From Neptunomonas japonica JAMM 1380 (GTDB lineage: Bacteria > Pseudomonadota > Gammaproteobacteria > Pseudomonadales > Balneatricaceae), in NCBI RefSeq assembly GCF_016592555.1, contig NZ_AP014546.1, forward strand, positions 3,792,501 through 3,856,500: a DNA stretch of 64,000 nucleotides, written 5' to 3'. Every line of letters begins with the position of its first letter. Position 1 is the stretch's first letter. Below are positions 47,135-56,336 of this stretch, piece by piece. Under the pieces are notes generated by a model that saw only the letters and a program-made list of their open reading frames with translations, did no database searches and had not been told where the DNA came from. Made by a program: the position numbers and the translations under genes.

Positions 47135-49417
47135 ATGACTCTCGCTGCTCAAATCGCTCAGGAACTCGGCGTTCGTACACAACAGGTGGCTGCCACTATC
47201 ACCTTATTGGACGAAGGCGCTACTGTGCCGTTCATTGCGCGTTACCGTAAAGAGATCACGGGGGCTTTAGATGATATTCAGCTACGCCAGTTAGCTATAA
47301 GAGTCGATTACTTAAGAATTCTAGAGAGTCGCAAGCAGGCGATTCTTAGTAGTATTGAAGAGCAAGGCAAGCTAACAGCCGATCTAAAAACAGCCATCAC
47401 CTCTGCAGATACCAAAGTACGCCTAGAAGATTTATACCTACCGTATCGCCCAAAACGCCGCACAAAAGCACAAGCGGCACGCGAAGCAGGCCTTGAACCG
47501 CTTGCCCTGAAATTACTGAAAACACCTTGCGACCCGATGCAGGCAGCAAGCCAATACATTAACCCGCAAAAGCAGGTTATTGACCCGGAAAGCGCGTTAG
47601 CGGGAGCGCAGCAAATTCTGATGGAGCAATTCTCAGAGCAAGCAGACCTCCTCAACCGACTACGCAGCTGGCTGTGGAGTAACGGTATCACCACCGTTAG
47701 CGTGACACGCGGCAAAGCATCAGAAGACAGTAAATTTCGCGACTATTACGACCATAAAGAGCCTGTTCGAAAGATGCCTTCACATCGTGCACTGGCAATG
47801 TTTCGCGGAAATAAAGAGGGAGAACTTAAAATTGCATTACTGCCTGAACCAAGCATGCAACAAGAGCCTATCAACATCATTAAGCAGCATGTAGGCACAC
47901 CCTCAGGCAACAGCACTCGCGAGCGATGGCTACAAAATTGCGTTGAACACACATGGACTCAAAAGCTACACAAACAGATTGAAACAGACCTTCTTAAGCG
48001 CTTACGAGAAGAAGCCGAGGCAGAAGCAATTAATGTTTTTGCTCGCAACCTTAAAGACTTACTACTTGCAGCCCCTGCTGGCCCTAAAATAACCATTGGG
48101 CTAGACCCTGGCCTAAGAACCGGCACCAAGGTTGCTGTCGTTGATGCCACAGGAAAATTGCTCGATCACTGCACCTTGTATCCACACGCCCCCCATAAAC
48201 GCTGGGACGAAGCATTAAATACGCTTGCAAAGCTTGCAGCCAAATACAAAGTATCGCTTATTAGTATCGGCAATGGCACAGCATCACGCGAGACAGAGCA
48301 ACTAGCAAAAGACCTAAGTAAGCGCCATCCAGAATTAAACTTTACCGCTGTTATGGTCAGCGAAGCAGGCGCATCGGTGTATTCCGCATCAGAACTTGCC
48401 AGCCGAGAGTTCCCTGATTTAGATGTTACTATTCGCGGCGCCGTATCTATCGCTCGTCGCTTGCAAGACCCGCTGGCAGAACTCGTAAAGATTGACCCAA
48501 AAGCCATCGGCGTAGGCCAATACCAACACGATGTGGATCAAAAATCACTCGCAGGATCACTAGAAAACGTGGTCGAAGACGGTGTAAACCATGTAGGCGT
48601 CGATCTGAATACCGCCTCCTGCGAGCTCCTTTCGCAGGTCGCTGGGCTAAACCGTACGACAGCACAAAACATTATTGATTACCGCGATAAGCAAGGTCGC
48701 TTCACGAATCGTAAAGAATTGCTGAAAGTACCAAGACTAGGCGCAAAAGCTTTCGAACAATGCGCTGCATTTCTTAGAATACGAGAAGGAAAGCAACCAC
48801 TGGACAACTCCGCTGTTCACCCGGAATCCTATGCGCTAGTAGACAACATGGCTGCCGCCTTGCGTTGCAAAACAACGGAGCTGATAGGTAATAGTGATTT
48901 AATCCAAGCACTCACAACACAACAGTTTATCTCAGCCCAATATGGTGAATACACCGTACGTGATGTTATTTCTGAACTAGATAAACCAGGCAGAGACCCG
49001 CGCCCTGAGTTCAAAACAGCGCAGTTTGCCGAGGGTATAGAAACCATCAAAGATCTACATGTTGATATGCAACTTGAAGGCGTCATTACCAATGTCACTA
49101 ATTTTGGTGCCTTTGTTGATATCGGTGTACACCAGGACGGCCTGGTACATATTTCGCAATTATCCGACCAGTTCGTGAAAGACCCACACACACTGGTCAA
49201 AACAGGCGATATTGTACATGTCAGAGTCACTGACGTTGATGAAGCACGCAGGCGTATTGCACTATCAATGAAGAGCCAAGCAGTAGCTACTGACCAACGC
49301 TCCACAACTAAACCGGCAGCACCTAAATCCAATAAGCCTAACCGCTCTCATACAAGCTCACATTTAAACACCGGGCTAGCTGCTGGATTACAAGCAGCAG
49401 GTTTTAAAGTTAAATAG
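47135..49417 (+). CDS. tex: Tex-like RNA-binding transcription accessory protein
   Basis: The 760-residue protein has the Tex N-terminal helical domain (ELGVRTQQVAATITLLDEGA), a YqgF/RNase H-like domain (TIGLDPGLRTGTKVAVVDATG, about 325-345), tandem helix-hairpin-helix motifs (LLSQVAGLNRTTAQNIIDYR) and a C-terminal S1 RNA-binding domain (about 640-715, ITNVTNFGAFVDIGVHQDGL). Tex affects transcription and stress or toxin expression. Start 47135 matches the family; an in-frame ATG at 47090 adds 15 residues. Confidence 0.95.
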   Translation: MTLAAQIAQELGVRTQQVAATITLLDEGATVPFIARYRKEITGALDDIQLRQLAIRVDYLRILESRKQAILSSIEEQGKLTADLKTAITSADTKVRLEDLYLPYRPKRRTKAQAAREAGLEPLALKLLKTPCDPMQAASQYINPQKQVIDPESALAGAQQILMEQFSEQADLLNRLRSWLWSNGITTVSVTRGKASEDSKFRDYYDHKEPVRKMPSHRALAMFRGNKEGELKIALLPEPSMQQEPINIIKQHVGTPSGNSTRERWLQNCVEHTWTQKLHKQIETDLLKRLREEAEAEAINVFARNLKDLLLAAPAGPKITIGLDPGLRTGTKVAVVDATGKLLDHCTLYPHAPHKRWDEALNTLAKLAAKYKVSLISIGNGTASRETEQLAKDLSKRHPELNFTAVMVSEAGASVYSASELASREFPDLDVTIRGAVSIARRLQDPLAELVKIDPKAIGVGQYQHDVDQKSLAGSLENVVEDGVNHVGVDLNTASCELLSQVAGLNRTTAQNIIDYRDKQGRFTNRKELLKVPRLGAKAFEQCAAFLRIREGKQPLDNSAVHPESYALVDNMAAALRCKTTELIGNSDLIQALTTQQFISAQYGEYTVRDVISELDKPGRDPRPEFKTAQFAEGIETIKDLHVDMQLEGVITNVTNFGAFVDIGVHQDGLVHISQLSDQFVKDPHTLVKTGDIVHVRVTDVDEARRRIALSMKSQAVATDQRSTTKPAAPKSNKPNRSHTSSHLNTGLAAGLQAAGFKVK

Positions 49418-49498
49418 TGCAACGCACTGTTTCTGTGCTTTATTAAGAGCAGTTTGGTTATAATGCTAACCATTTTATCATCTGGGAAGGGCTAAGCT

Positions 49499-51064
49499 TT
49501 GGCATCAGTTCTAAAAAAACAGCTTGAACAACTTGTGTCCAGCGGCAATGACGTCCACTTCAAGGGCATCCTGCATGGCATCGAAAAAGAAGGCTTACGT
49601 GTTGATGGCTCTGGTGAGTTATCTCAGATAGGCCACCCAGTAGGGCTTGGGTCGGCACTGACCAATGGTGATATCACCACCGACTATTCTGAATCTTTGC
49701 TAGAATTCATTACACCTGTTTTTGAAGCACCTGAAGAGGCGCTCAACTTCCTTGAAGAGCTGCATAAATTCAGTTACCAGCATTTAGGTGAAGAGCTCAT
49801 ATGGGGCGGTAGCATGCCTTGCCATATTAAAGATGAAGCCGATATTCCTATCGCCCATTTTGGCGCCTCTAATGTTGGCCAACTAAAGCATATTTACCGT
49901 GTCGGCCTTGAGCATCGCTATGGCAAAATGATGCAAACCATCGCAGGTATTCACTACAACTTTTCGCTCCCTGATGATTTTTGGCAAGCATTGCAGACCC
50001 AGCAAGCTAATACAGAGTCACTACAGGCATTTCGTTCAGCCTCGTATTTCAGATTGATCCGGAATTTTCGTCGCCACTCGTGGCTATTGCTCTATCTTTT
50101 TGGTGCATCTCCTGCATTGTGTGACTCTTTCTTGGAAGGGAAAAACCACAATTTAGAAACCCTACATGACCATACGCTTTACTTGCCATATGCCACGTCA
50201 TTGCGCATGAGTGATTTAGGCTATTCAAACAAAGCTCAGGCTTCTTTGAATATCTGTTTTAACCACCTGAACACCTATATAAGCTCATTACACAGAGCTA
50301 TTCATACACCTTACGGCGCTTATGAAACCATCGGCACTAAAGTTGACGGGCATTACAAGCAACTCAATACCAATATTTTGCAGATTGAAAATGAGTACTA
50401 CAGTGATGTTCGTCCCAAGCGAGTAGCGGCACCTGGCGAAAAGCCATTACATGCCCTGCAACAACGTGGTGTTGAATATATAGAGGTGCGCAATACGGAC
50501 ATCAATCCATTCCTACCTACCGGTATTGATAGCCAGCAAGCAAAGTTTTTAGATGCATTCTTGATTAGCTGTTTGCTCATGAGTGATGATGAGATCAGTG
50601 ACGTCGAGTGCGATATGATCAGTGCAAACCTAGATAAAGTCGTCTCGCGTGGACGCGAACCAGGGTTAACATTAGAAACACTGAACGGCCCTGTTGCCCT
50701 TACTAGTGCGGGGGACGACATACTACAACAAGTAAAAATGACAGCCAAAGTGCTAAGCAAGCTTCATAATGACGACGCTTATATGCATTGCGTAACAGCC
50801 CAGCATGACAAGCTAAACGATGTCTCCCTCACACCGTCGGCTCAGGTACTAAAAGCGCTAAAAGAAAGCGGCCTCAACCATACACAATGGCTATTGCAAA
50901 AAAGCACCGAGCACCGTCAAACCTTTAACCTGTCACCTTTGCCTCAAACTGTTCAGCACAAACTCACTGAACAAGTCGATAAATCACTAAACGCTCAGGC
51001 AGAGATCGAAGCGAGCGATACGCTTAACTTCGACCAATACCTAGCAGAGTATTTAGCGAGTTAA
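49499..51064 (+). CDS. gshA: glutamate--cysteine ligase
   Basis: GshA makes gamma-glutamylcysteine, the first and limiting step of glutathione synthesis. The 521-residue protein is of the gammaproteobacterial type: HGIEKEGLRVDGSGELS near the start, TDYSESLLEFITP, GLEHRYGKMMQTIAGIHYNFS and YIEVRNTDINPF. The start is TTG, strongly supported by GGGAAGGG at 49484-49491, seven bases upstream. TTG initiation may keep translation low. A TATAAT box at 49459-49464 lies 35 bases before the start. Confidence 0.95.
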   Translation: MASVLKKQLEQLVSSGNDVHFKGILHGIEKEGLRVDGSGELSQIGHPVGLGSALTNGDITTDYSESLLEFITPVFEAPEEALNFLEELHKFSYQHLGEELIWGGSMPCHIKDEADIPIAHFGASNVGQLKHIYRVGLEHRYGKMMQTIAGIHYNFSLPDDFWQALQTQQANTESLQAFRSASYFRLIRNFRRHSWLLLYLFGASPALCDSFLEGKNHNLETLHDHTLYLPYATSLRMSDLGYSNKAQASLNICFNHLNTYISSLHRAIHTPYGAYETIGTKVDGHYKQLNTNILQIENEYYSDVRPKRVAAPGEKPLHALQQRGVEYIEVRNTDINPFLPTGIDSQQAKFLDAFLISCLLMSDDEISDVECDMISANLDKVVSRGREPGLTLETLNGPVALTSAGDDILQQVKMTAKVLSKLHNDDAYMHCVTAQHDKLNDVSLTPSAQVLKALKESGLNHTQWLLQKSTEHRQTFNLSPLPQTVQHKLTEQVDKSLNAQAEIEASDTLNFDQYLAEYLAS

Positions 51065-51068
51065 AGCA

Positions 51069-51472
51069 CTATTGAATGACAAAGCTGGTAAAGAAGAGGT
51101 CGGTAATCATAGCCTCACCCTCTTCTTCAACCAGCAATTTTTGTATCAGTTGCAACCCCTTTTTGGCCAGAACCTGCTGTGCCTCAACCGTTTCTAGATC
51201 AGCTTCTGTTTGTGCACTAAATAGAAAAACCAAATCATTACGAACATTCGCCATATGCTGGTTAATTGCATGATTTGCCGCTTCAGAACCGACCTGCACC
51301 GTCACCTCACATTTAAGGAAACGTATTTTTCCTGAGCCGCCAAAATTAGCAATAAAAGGTTTAAGTTCAACATATCCTATATAATCGGACTCCACTGGCT
51401 GCTCTTCATCTGCAGCCCAAGCAGTCGGTAACCATAAACTAAAAAAACAATGGCGAAAAAACGTAGTAGCAT
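51069..51472 (-). pseudogene. FliL-like protein gene with one-base frameshift in its signal peptide
   Basis: The main frame (51069 to about 51450) encodes a FliL-like domain (YVELKPFIANFGGSGKIRFLKCEV and later VRNDLVFLFS). In-frame upstream codons give FFSLWLPTAWA-ADEEQ, the end of a signal peptide, but no start codon before a TGA. The ATG at 51472, with GGGAG ten bases upstream, begins MLLRFFAIVF in the next frame. The two halves join perfectly if the seven-T run (plus strand A7 at 51441-51447) had eight bases. Either a sequencing error, a real mutation or slippage explains it. An alternative intact start is GTG 51395 without a signal. FliL proteins support the flagellar motor. Confidence 0.75.
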
Positions 51473-51612
51473 AGCGTCAAAGCTCCCGTTGAGATAAGTC
51501 AATTTAAGGTAAGTATAACCGCCTATTTCGACTACGCCAGAATTGATCTCTATTGCACAGGAAAGTCGCTTGGGATTAGTATTAAAATATATTAATGAAT
51601 AAGGATTTAATC

Positions 51613-52086
51613 ATGTTGGAAAAATGCCAAAGTGCCCACGAACGCTGGGGTGGTGTTAGCGAAGTTATTGATAATTGGCTGGAGCACCGCCAAAAGCTAA
51701 TAAGCAATTTCGTTGCCTTACCTAATGTGGAAGTTCGCGACATTGAAGGAAGCATCGAGTCATTTTGCACTTTAATGATGGATTATTTGTCATCTGGCCA
51801 CTTTGAAGTATACGAAAAACTACTTCATGAAGGCAGCGAGTTTGACGACGGCGGTTTAGAAGAAGCACAGAAGATTTTTCCACGCATCCAGCCTACGACC
51901 GACATCGCATTAGATTTTAATGATGGCTACGCCTCTCTTCAACATCCAACGGTTCAGCAAATTAGGGAGTTTTCTTTCCAACTATCTAAACTAGGTGAAA
52001 GCTTGGAAGAGCGTTTTGCTCTAGAAGATCAATTAATTGAGATTTTACATACATCGCACCGCGATACTGTCATGGACGAGGCATAA
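51613..52086 (+). CDS. rsd: anti-sigma-70 factor Rsd/AlgQ
   Basis: The 157-residue protein starts MLEKCQSAHERWGGVSEVID, the conserved opening of Rsd/AlgQ, which binds region 4 of sigma-70 in stationary phase. The helical FVALPNV region follows. I choose ATG 51613, with AAGGA 8 bases upstream, over the in-frame ATG at 51595. It is divergent from the FliL-like gene and only two bases before the WD40 lipoprotein gene. In Pseudomonas I recall algQ near FKBP and ABC-F genes, as here. Confidence 0.9.
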   Translation: MLEKCQSAHERWGGVSEVIDNWLEHRQKLISNFVALPNVEVRDIEGSIESFCTLMMDYLSSGHFEVYEKLLHEGSEFDDGGLEEAQKIFPRIQPTTDIALDFNDGYASLQHPTVQQIREFSFQLSKLGESLEERFALEDQLIEILHTSHRDTVMDEA

Positions 52087-52088
52087 CA

Positions 52089-53069
52089 ATGTTGAAACGA
52101 TCACACAGGCTATTACTCTTTCCCTTATTAGCGAGTGCATTAGCCGCGTGTGATAGCGCCAACTCTCCTTCTTCTGTATATGAATATACGACGCTTGGCG
52201 CATATAGCGCCGACATCTCTTCAGACGGTCACTATGCTGTTATAGGCTCCCAAGAAGAAGGCGGAAGCCTTTGGGACATCAAAAAAAATGCCCGACTATT
52301 TGACTGGAACCACCGCAAAGGTGAGCGCTCTATCATTGCAGAATCCGGCTTTTCTCCTGAAGCAGATTTTGCAGTAACAGCGAACCAGCAAGACCTTGTG
52401 TTATGGCATACACTGACCGGAAAACCAGAATGGTTTTGGAGTTCTCCCGGCGAAATACTAGACTTGGTGTTGTCGCCAAAAGGAGATTTTGCACTATTAG
52501 GTCTAGGTAATCATGAAGCGGTCTACTTTGATATCAAGAACGGAGGGGTTAAACGCACCTTACGTCATCAAGGCCGTGTAAGAAGTGTTGATCTAAGTGC
52601 TGATACGCTGACCGTATTGACCGGCTCAGATGATTACAAAACCACCTTGTGGGATTTAAAAACCGGCGAACAACTACAACAAATAACACTAGAGAATGTT
52701 ATTGACGTAGTAGCCCTGACGCCAAAAGGTGATCTAGCGTTCAGTGCAAGCAATCTAGATAAAGCTATTATTTGGGACACGAAGACCGGAAAAATACGAC
52801 ACTCTCTGTCTGGAACGGATGGTTTTTTTCCTAAACGCGTTAGTTATGTCGCTGCCCGTTTTTCTCAAAATGGAGATCAGCTATTAACCGGTACAGCCGC
52901 AGGCTTGATTCAGCTTTGGAATAGCGCCACAGGTAAAGAACTGAAACGCTGGCGGGCACATAAACGTGATCCGTACGGCCCAACCAGCACCAGTGTTTAT
53001 GCTGTTGGTTTCGGCTCCGGCGAGTACTACGCCATCGGCTCTAATGGCATTATGAATATTCTTAAATAA
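52089..53069 (+). CDS. WD40-type beta-propeller lipoprotein
   Basis: The 326-residue protein has a lipoprotein signal ending in ALAAC (Cys20). About six WD40-like blades follow, recognisable by SLWDIKKNA, LVLWHTLTG, TLWDLKTGE, IIWDTKTGK and LIQLWNSATGK. It is probably an outer- or inner-membrane-anchored periplasmic propeller; partner and function are unknown. It is not BamB, whose repeats differ. It is co-transcribed with rsd (GAGG inside the rsd end serves as ribosome binding site) and is followed by a terminator. Confidence 0.85.
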   Translation: MLKRSHRLLLFPLLASALAACDSANSPSSVYEYTTLGAYSADISSDGHYAVIGSQEEGGSLWDIKKNARLFDWNHRKGERSIIAESGFSPEADFAVTANQQDLVLWHTLTGKPEWFWSSPGEILDLVLSPKGDFALLGLGNHEAVYFDIKNGGVKRTLRHQGRVRSVDLSADTLTVLTGSDDYKTTLWDLKTGEQLQQITLENVIDVVALTPKGDLAFSASNLDKAIIWDTKTGKIRHSLSGTDGFFPKRVSYVAARFSQNGDQLLTGTAAGLIQLWNSATGKELKRWRAHKRDPYGPTSTSVYAVGFGSGEYYAIGSNGIMNILK

Positions 53070-53096
53070 AAATGGCCGCAATTGCGGCCATTTTTT
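53070..53096. terminator. bidirectional terminator after the WD40 lipoprotein gene
   Basis: AAAATGGCCGCAA directly abuts its complement, so the innermost pairs form the loop. A and T runs flank it on the two sides. It serves the convergent FKBP gene as well. Confidence 0.9.
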
Positions 53097-53111
53097 AATG
53101 ACCCACGCGTA

Positions 53112-53807
53112 TTACTGAGCGGGGTTTACTTCTAACAATTCAATATCAAACTGTAATGTTGCATTCGGGCCAATGGCATCACGCATGCCACCAGGGCCAT
53201 AAGCGAGCTCTGCAGGTATTGTCAGCTTGGCTTTTCCGCCTTCTTTCATTAGCTGTAGACCTTCGGTCCAACCTGGAATAACACCATTAAGCGGAAAAGA
53301 TACCGGCTCGTTACGTGCAAAAGAGCTATCAAACTCAGTGCCATCTAAAAGCGTACCGCGATAGTGAACTTTCACAGTATCGGCAGCTGTTGGTTGCTTA
53401 CCCGTACCGGCTTGTGTCTCTTCATACTGCAAACCACTCTCAGTCACTGTAACGCCTGGTTTTTTAGCGTTTTCAGCCAAGAATTTCTGGCCTTTATCTA
53501 AATTTTCCTGTGCTACTTTAGCGACTTCTTGGCGTTGCTCTTCCATTTTTCTCATTTGAAAAGCTTGCATTGTCTCGCCAACTTGTTGGGAATCCATCAG
53601 TGGTGTCGTTCCCTGGTACACAGCTTTGATGCCTTCCTGAAAAGCATCTAGATCCATTGTCTCAAGATCTAACTTAAGTTTTTCACCCAAAACCAATCCC
53701 AAACTATAACTTACTTTCTGATCATCAGTTTTCAGTTCAAACGCCTGAGCCAACGGCATTACAACCAAAGAACCTGCCACAGCGATGGCCAGTAATGTTT
53801 TTTTCAT
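53112..53807 (-). CDS. FKBP-type peptidyl-prolyl isomerase (Mip/FkpA type)
   Basis: The 231-residue protein has a signal peptide (1-22, ending LAQA), an N-terminal helical dimerisation domain (about 25-110) and a C-terminal FKBP domain (about 130-228). The FKBP domain carries VHYRGTLLDGTEFDSSF, VIPGWTEGLQLMKEGGK and IPAELAYG. It is a periplasmic folding catalyst. I start it at ATG 53807 with AAGGAAA upstream. The position beside rsd and the ABC-F gene resembles the algQ region of Pseudomonas. Confidence 0.95.
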   Translation of the reverse strand: MKKTLLAIAVAGSLVVMPLAQAFELKTDDQKVSYSLGLVLGEKLKLDLETMDLDAFQEGIKAVYQGTTPLMDSQQVGETMQAFQMRKMEEQRQEVAKVAQENLDKGQKFLAENAKKPGVTVTESGLQYEETQAGTGKQPTAADTVKVHYRGTLLDGTEFDSSFARNEPVSFPLNGVIPGWTEGLQLMKEGGKAKLTIPAELAYGPGGMRDAIGPNATLQFDIELLEVNPAQ

Positions 53808-53898
53808 TCTGTTTTCCTTGTACCTGATATCGTTCATATAAGTTTTTATTACAGCGTTAGTGCCTGATTAAACCGTAAAGTTCAAAGAGAAGCGAATC

Positions 53899-54390
53899 TT
53901 ATCCTAGCAACATCATCTGCCGACTCAGAGAAGTTAATAATTTTTGCTGGGTAACACTAATAGATGCCCCAGAAAACACAGCTAAACGCTCTATATTGTC
54001 CTGCATAAGAACCTTAGGCGGCATTACAACCTCGGGCCAGTGAATAGCTAACGCATGCAAATGAGCCAGTTCAATTTTTTCAGCCTCAAGCTCAGCCTTA
54101 CGCATCGCTTGATACAATGCAGCAAGCTCAGGTTCTTTTTTCTGCATAGGTCTTAGCTGATACCTCAAAGCTCTCAGCGGGTGTGTCATACTTTTTTGCC
54201 AAACACTCGCTTGACTCTGCTCCAGCGCAGCAAGGTCTATCGATTTATGCTGCAAAGCTAACCAGCCAGCAAATAATAGACGGTTCACACTCATTTCAAA
54301 GTCATTTTGCAGCGTTAAACAGCACTGCTCCACCTCAGAATGTGAATAAACTTTTAACGCAAATGCCCAAAGAGGATTTTGTAATTGCAT
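53899..54390 (-). CDS. TIGR02444 family protein
   Basis: The 163-residue, helix-rich cytosolic protein opens with NPLWAFALKVYSHSEVEQCCL and has the conserved VNRLLFAGWLALQ, which match TIGR02444, a gammaproteobacterial family of unknown function. It is divergent from the YheS-type gene, 23 bases away, a pairing I recall from Pseudomonas and relatives. Confidence 0.82.
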   Translation of the reverse strand: MQLQNPLWAFALKVYSHSEVEQCCLTLQNDFEMSVNRLLFAGWLALQHKSIDLAALEQSQASVWQKSMTHPLRALRYQLRPMQKKEPELAALYQAMRKAELEAEKIELAHLHALAIHWPEVVMPPKVLMQDNIERLAVFSGASISVTQQKLLTSLSRQMMLLG

Positions 54391-54413
54391 AGCTATGGTA
54401 GAATCTCGCGCCT

Positions 54414-56336
54414 ATGATTCAGTTATCTAAACTCAGCTTACACCGTGGCACTCAGTTTTTACTAGAGCAAGCCGATTTAACCATCTATCCCGGTTGGAAG
54501 GTAGGAATTATCGGCGCCAATGGCGTAGGTAAATCTAGCCTATTTAAACTGCTATTAGGTGAACTACAACCCGATGCTGGCGATTGCTACCTGCCACCTC
54601 ATCTCACTATTGCCCACATGGCACAGGAAGTCACTGCGATTAATCGCACTGTGCTTGAATATGTGCTTGATGGAGATAAAGCCTTGCGGCGCATTCAACA
54701 TGCGCTAGAGCAAGCAGAGGCCAATGGTGCGAACGAACAACTCGGCGAATTGCATGCCGAGCTGGACGCCATTGAAGGCTATAGCGCCTCAGCGCGTGGA
54801 CAGCAGCTGCTAGCCGGTTTAGGTTTTAGTGCTACAGATATGCAAAAAGAGGTTAAAGCGCTCTCTGGAGGCTGGAGAATACGTCTCAACCTAGCCCAAG
54901 CATTGATGTGCCGTTCTGACATTTTGTTATTGGATGAACCGACCAACCATTTAGACCTTGACGCTACTATGTGGTTGGAACAATGGTTGAAAAATTACCC
55001 AGGCACCTTACTGTTAATCTCTCATGACCGAGATTTCCTCGATCAAGTGGTCACGCATATTACCCATATGCACCAACAGCAGTTAACTATATACAAAGGC
55101 CAGTACAGCGCCTTTGAACGTGCTAAAGCAGAACGTTTATCCCAACAGCAAGCACAATATGAGAAACAACAGCAACGCATTGCCGAGATTGAACAGTTTG
55201 TACGCCGCTTTAAAGCCAAGGCCTCCAAAGCCAAACAGGCACAGAGCCGAGTGAAAGAACTGGAACGTATGGAGCAGATATCCGCTGCCCATGTCGATAG
55301 TCCATTCAGTTTCCATTTTTATAGCAGTGACAAAGTATCCAACCCGCTGTTATCTATGCGTGAAGCTAACTGTGGCTATGCAGGCAGCCCCATTCTTAAA
55401 GATATATCTCTCACATTAGTACCAGGATCACGTATCGGTTTGCTTGGCCCTAATGGGGCGGGTAAATCAACGCTGATTAAAACCTTAGTTGGCGATCTTA
55501 CTCAACTCAGTGGTGAACGCTACTCAGGGGAGCATTTGCGCGTCGGTTATTTTGCGCAGCATCAGCTAGAGGCATTAGATTTAGAGGCGTCACCTCTACT
55601 TCACATTATGCGCTTATCTCCTAAAGCTACGGATCAAGAAGTGCGTAACTACCTTGGTTCTTTTGGCTTCTTTGGTGAAGATGCACTGGAACCCGTGAAG
55701 CGTTTTTCAGGTGGTGAGAAAGCACGTGTTGCGCTGGCACTCATCGCCTGGCAAAAACCAAACCTGCTCTTGCTGGATGAGCCAACTAACCATCTTGACC
55801 TAGAAGTTCGACACGCACTCACGGTTGCCATGCAAGAATTTGAAGGCGCGGTGATTCTGGTTTCACATGACCGCCATTTATTACGCAATACGGTTGATCA
55901 GTTTTTATTGGTCGCCAACGGTAATGTCGAAGAGTTCAAAGGTGATCTGGATGATTATCAAAAATGGCTAACCGAGCAGCGCCGCAGTGAACAGCAGAAC
56001 GCTAATGAAACAGAAGAGCGCGAAAACCGCTCCCTTTCAGCTACTGAGCGTAAAGCGCAGAAACGTGAAGCTGCCGAGTTACGTAAGAAGCTCAGCCCTA
56101 TAAAAGCACAGGTTTCAAAACTAGAAAAGCAACTCGAAACACTGCAAGAGAAGCTTCTATCCACTGAAGAGCAACTCGGTGACAGTAGCTTATATGATGC
56201 AGGTAACAAAGATAAATTGAAGGAAATTTTGGCAACTCAGACTCAGCTCAAACAGCAGATTGATAGCACTGAGTTAACATGGATGGAAGAACTAGAGAAC
56301 TTAGAGACTCTAGAGTTAGCACTCGCAGCCAGTTAA
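54414..56336 (+). CDS. yheS: ABC-F family ATPase (YheS-like)
   Basis: The 640-residue soluble protein has two ABC ATPase domains without membrane spans: Walker A GANGVGKSS (about 34-42) and GPNGAGKST (about 345-353), and signatures LSGGWRIRLN and FSGGEKARVA. A charged linker between the domains is followed by a C-terminal coiled coil (about 540-635). ABC-F proteins act on the ribosome. YheS fits better than Uup by length and opening. It converges with the HDOD gene, and the two stop codons overlap. Confidence 0.9.
   Translation: MIQLSKLSLHRGTQFLLEQADLTIYPGWKVGIIGANGVGKSSLFKLLLGELQPDAGDCYLPPHLTIAHMAQEVTAINRTVLEYVLDGDKALRRIQHALEQAEANGANEQLGELHAELDAIEGYSASARGQQLLAGLGFSATDMQKEVKALSGGWRIRLNLAQALMCRSDILLLDEPTNHLDLDATMWLEQWLKNYPGTLLLISHDRDFLDQVVTHITHMHQQQLTIYKGQYSAFERAKAERLSQQQAQYEKQQQRIAEIEQFVRRFKAKASKAKQAQSRVKELERMEQISAAHVDSPFSFHFYSSDKVSNPLLSMREANCGYAGSPILKDISLTLVPGSRIGLLGPNGAGKSTLIKTLVGDLTQLSGERYSGEHLRVGYFAQHQLEALDLEASPLLHIMRLSPKATDQEVRNYLGSFGFFGEDALEPVKRFSGGEKARVALALIAWQKPNLLLLDEPTNHLDLEVRHALTVAMQEFEGAVILVSHDRHLLRNTVDQFLLVANGNVEEFKGDLDDYQKWLTEQRRSEQQNANETEERENRSLSATERKAQKREAAELRKKLSPIKAQVSKLEKQLETLQEKLLSTEEQLGDSSLYDAGNKDKLKEILATQTQLKQQIDSTELTWMEELENLETLELALAAS

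Noticed and set aside
48829..49332. Minus-strand frame of 167 codons inside tex
   Set aside because: Antisense shadow of the S1-domain region; composition is not protein-like.
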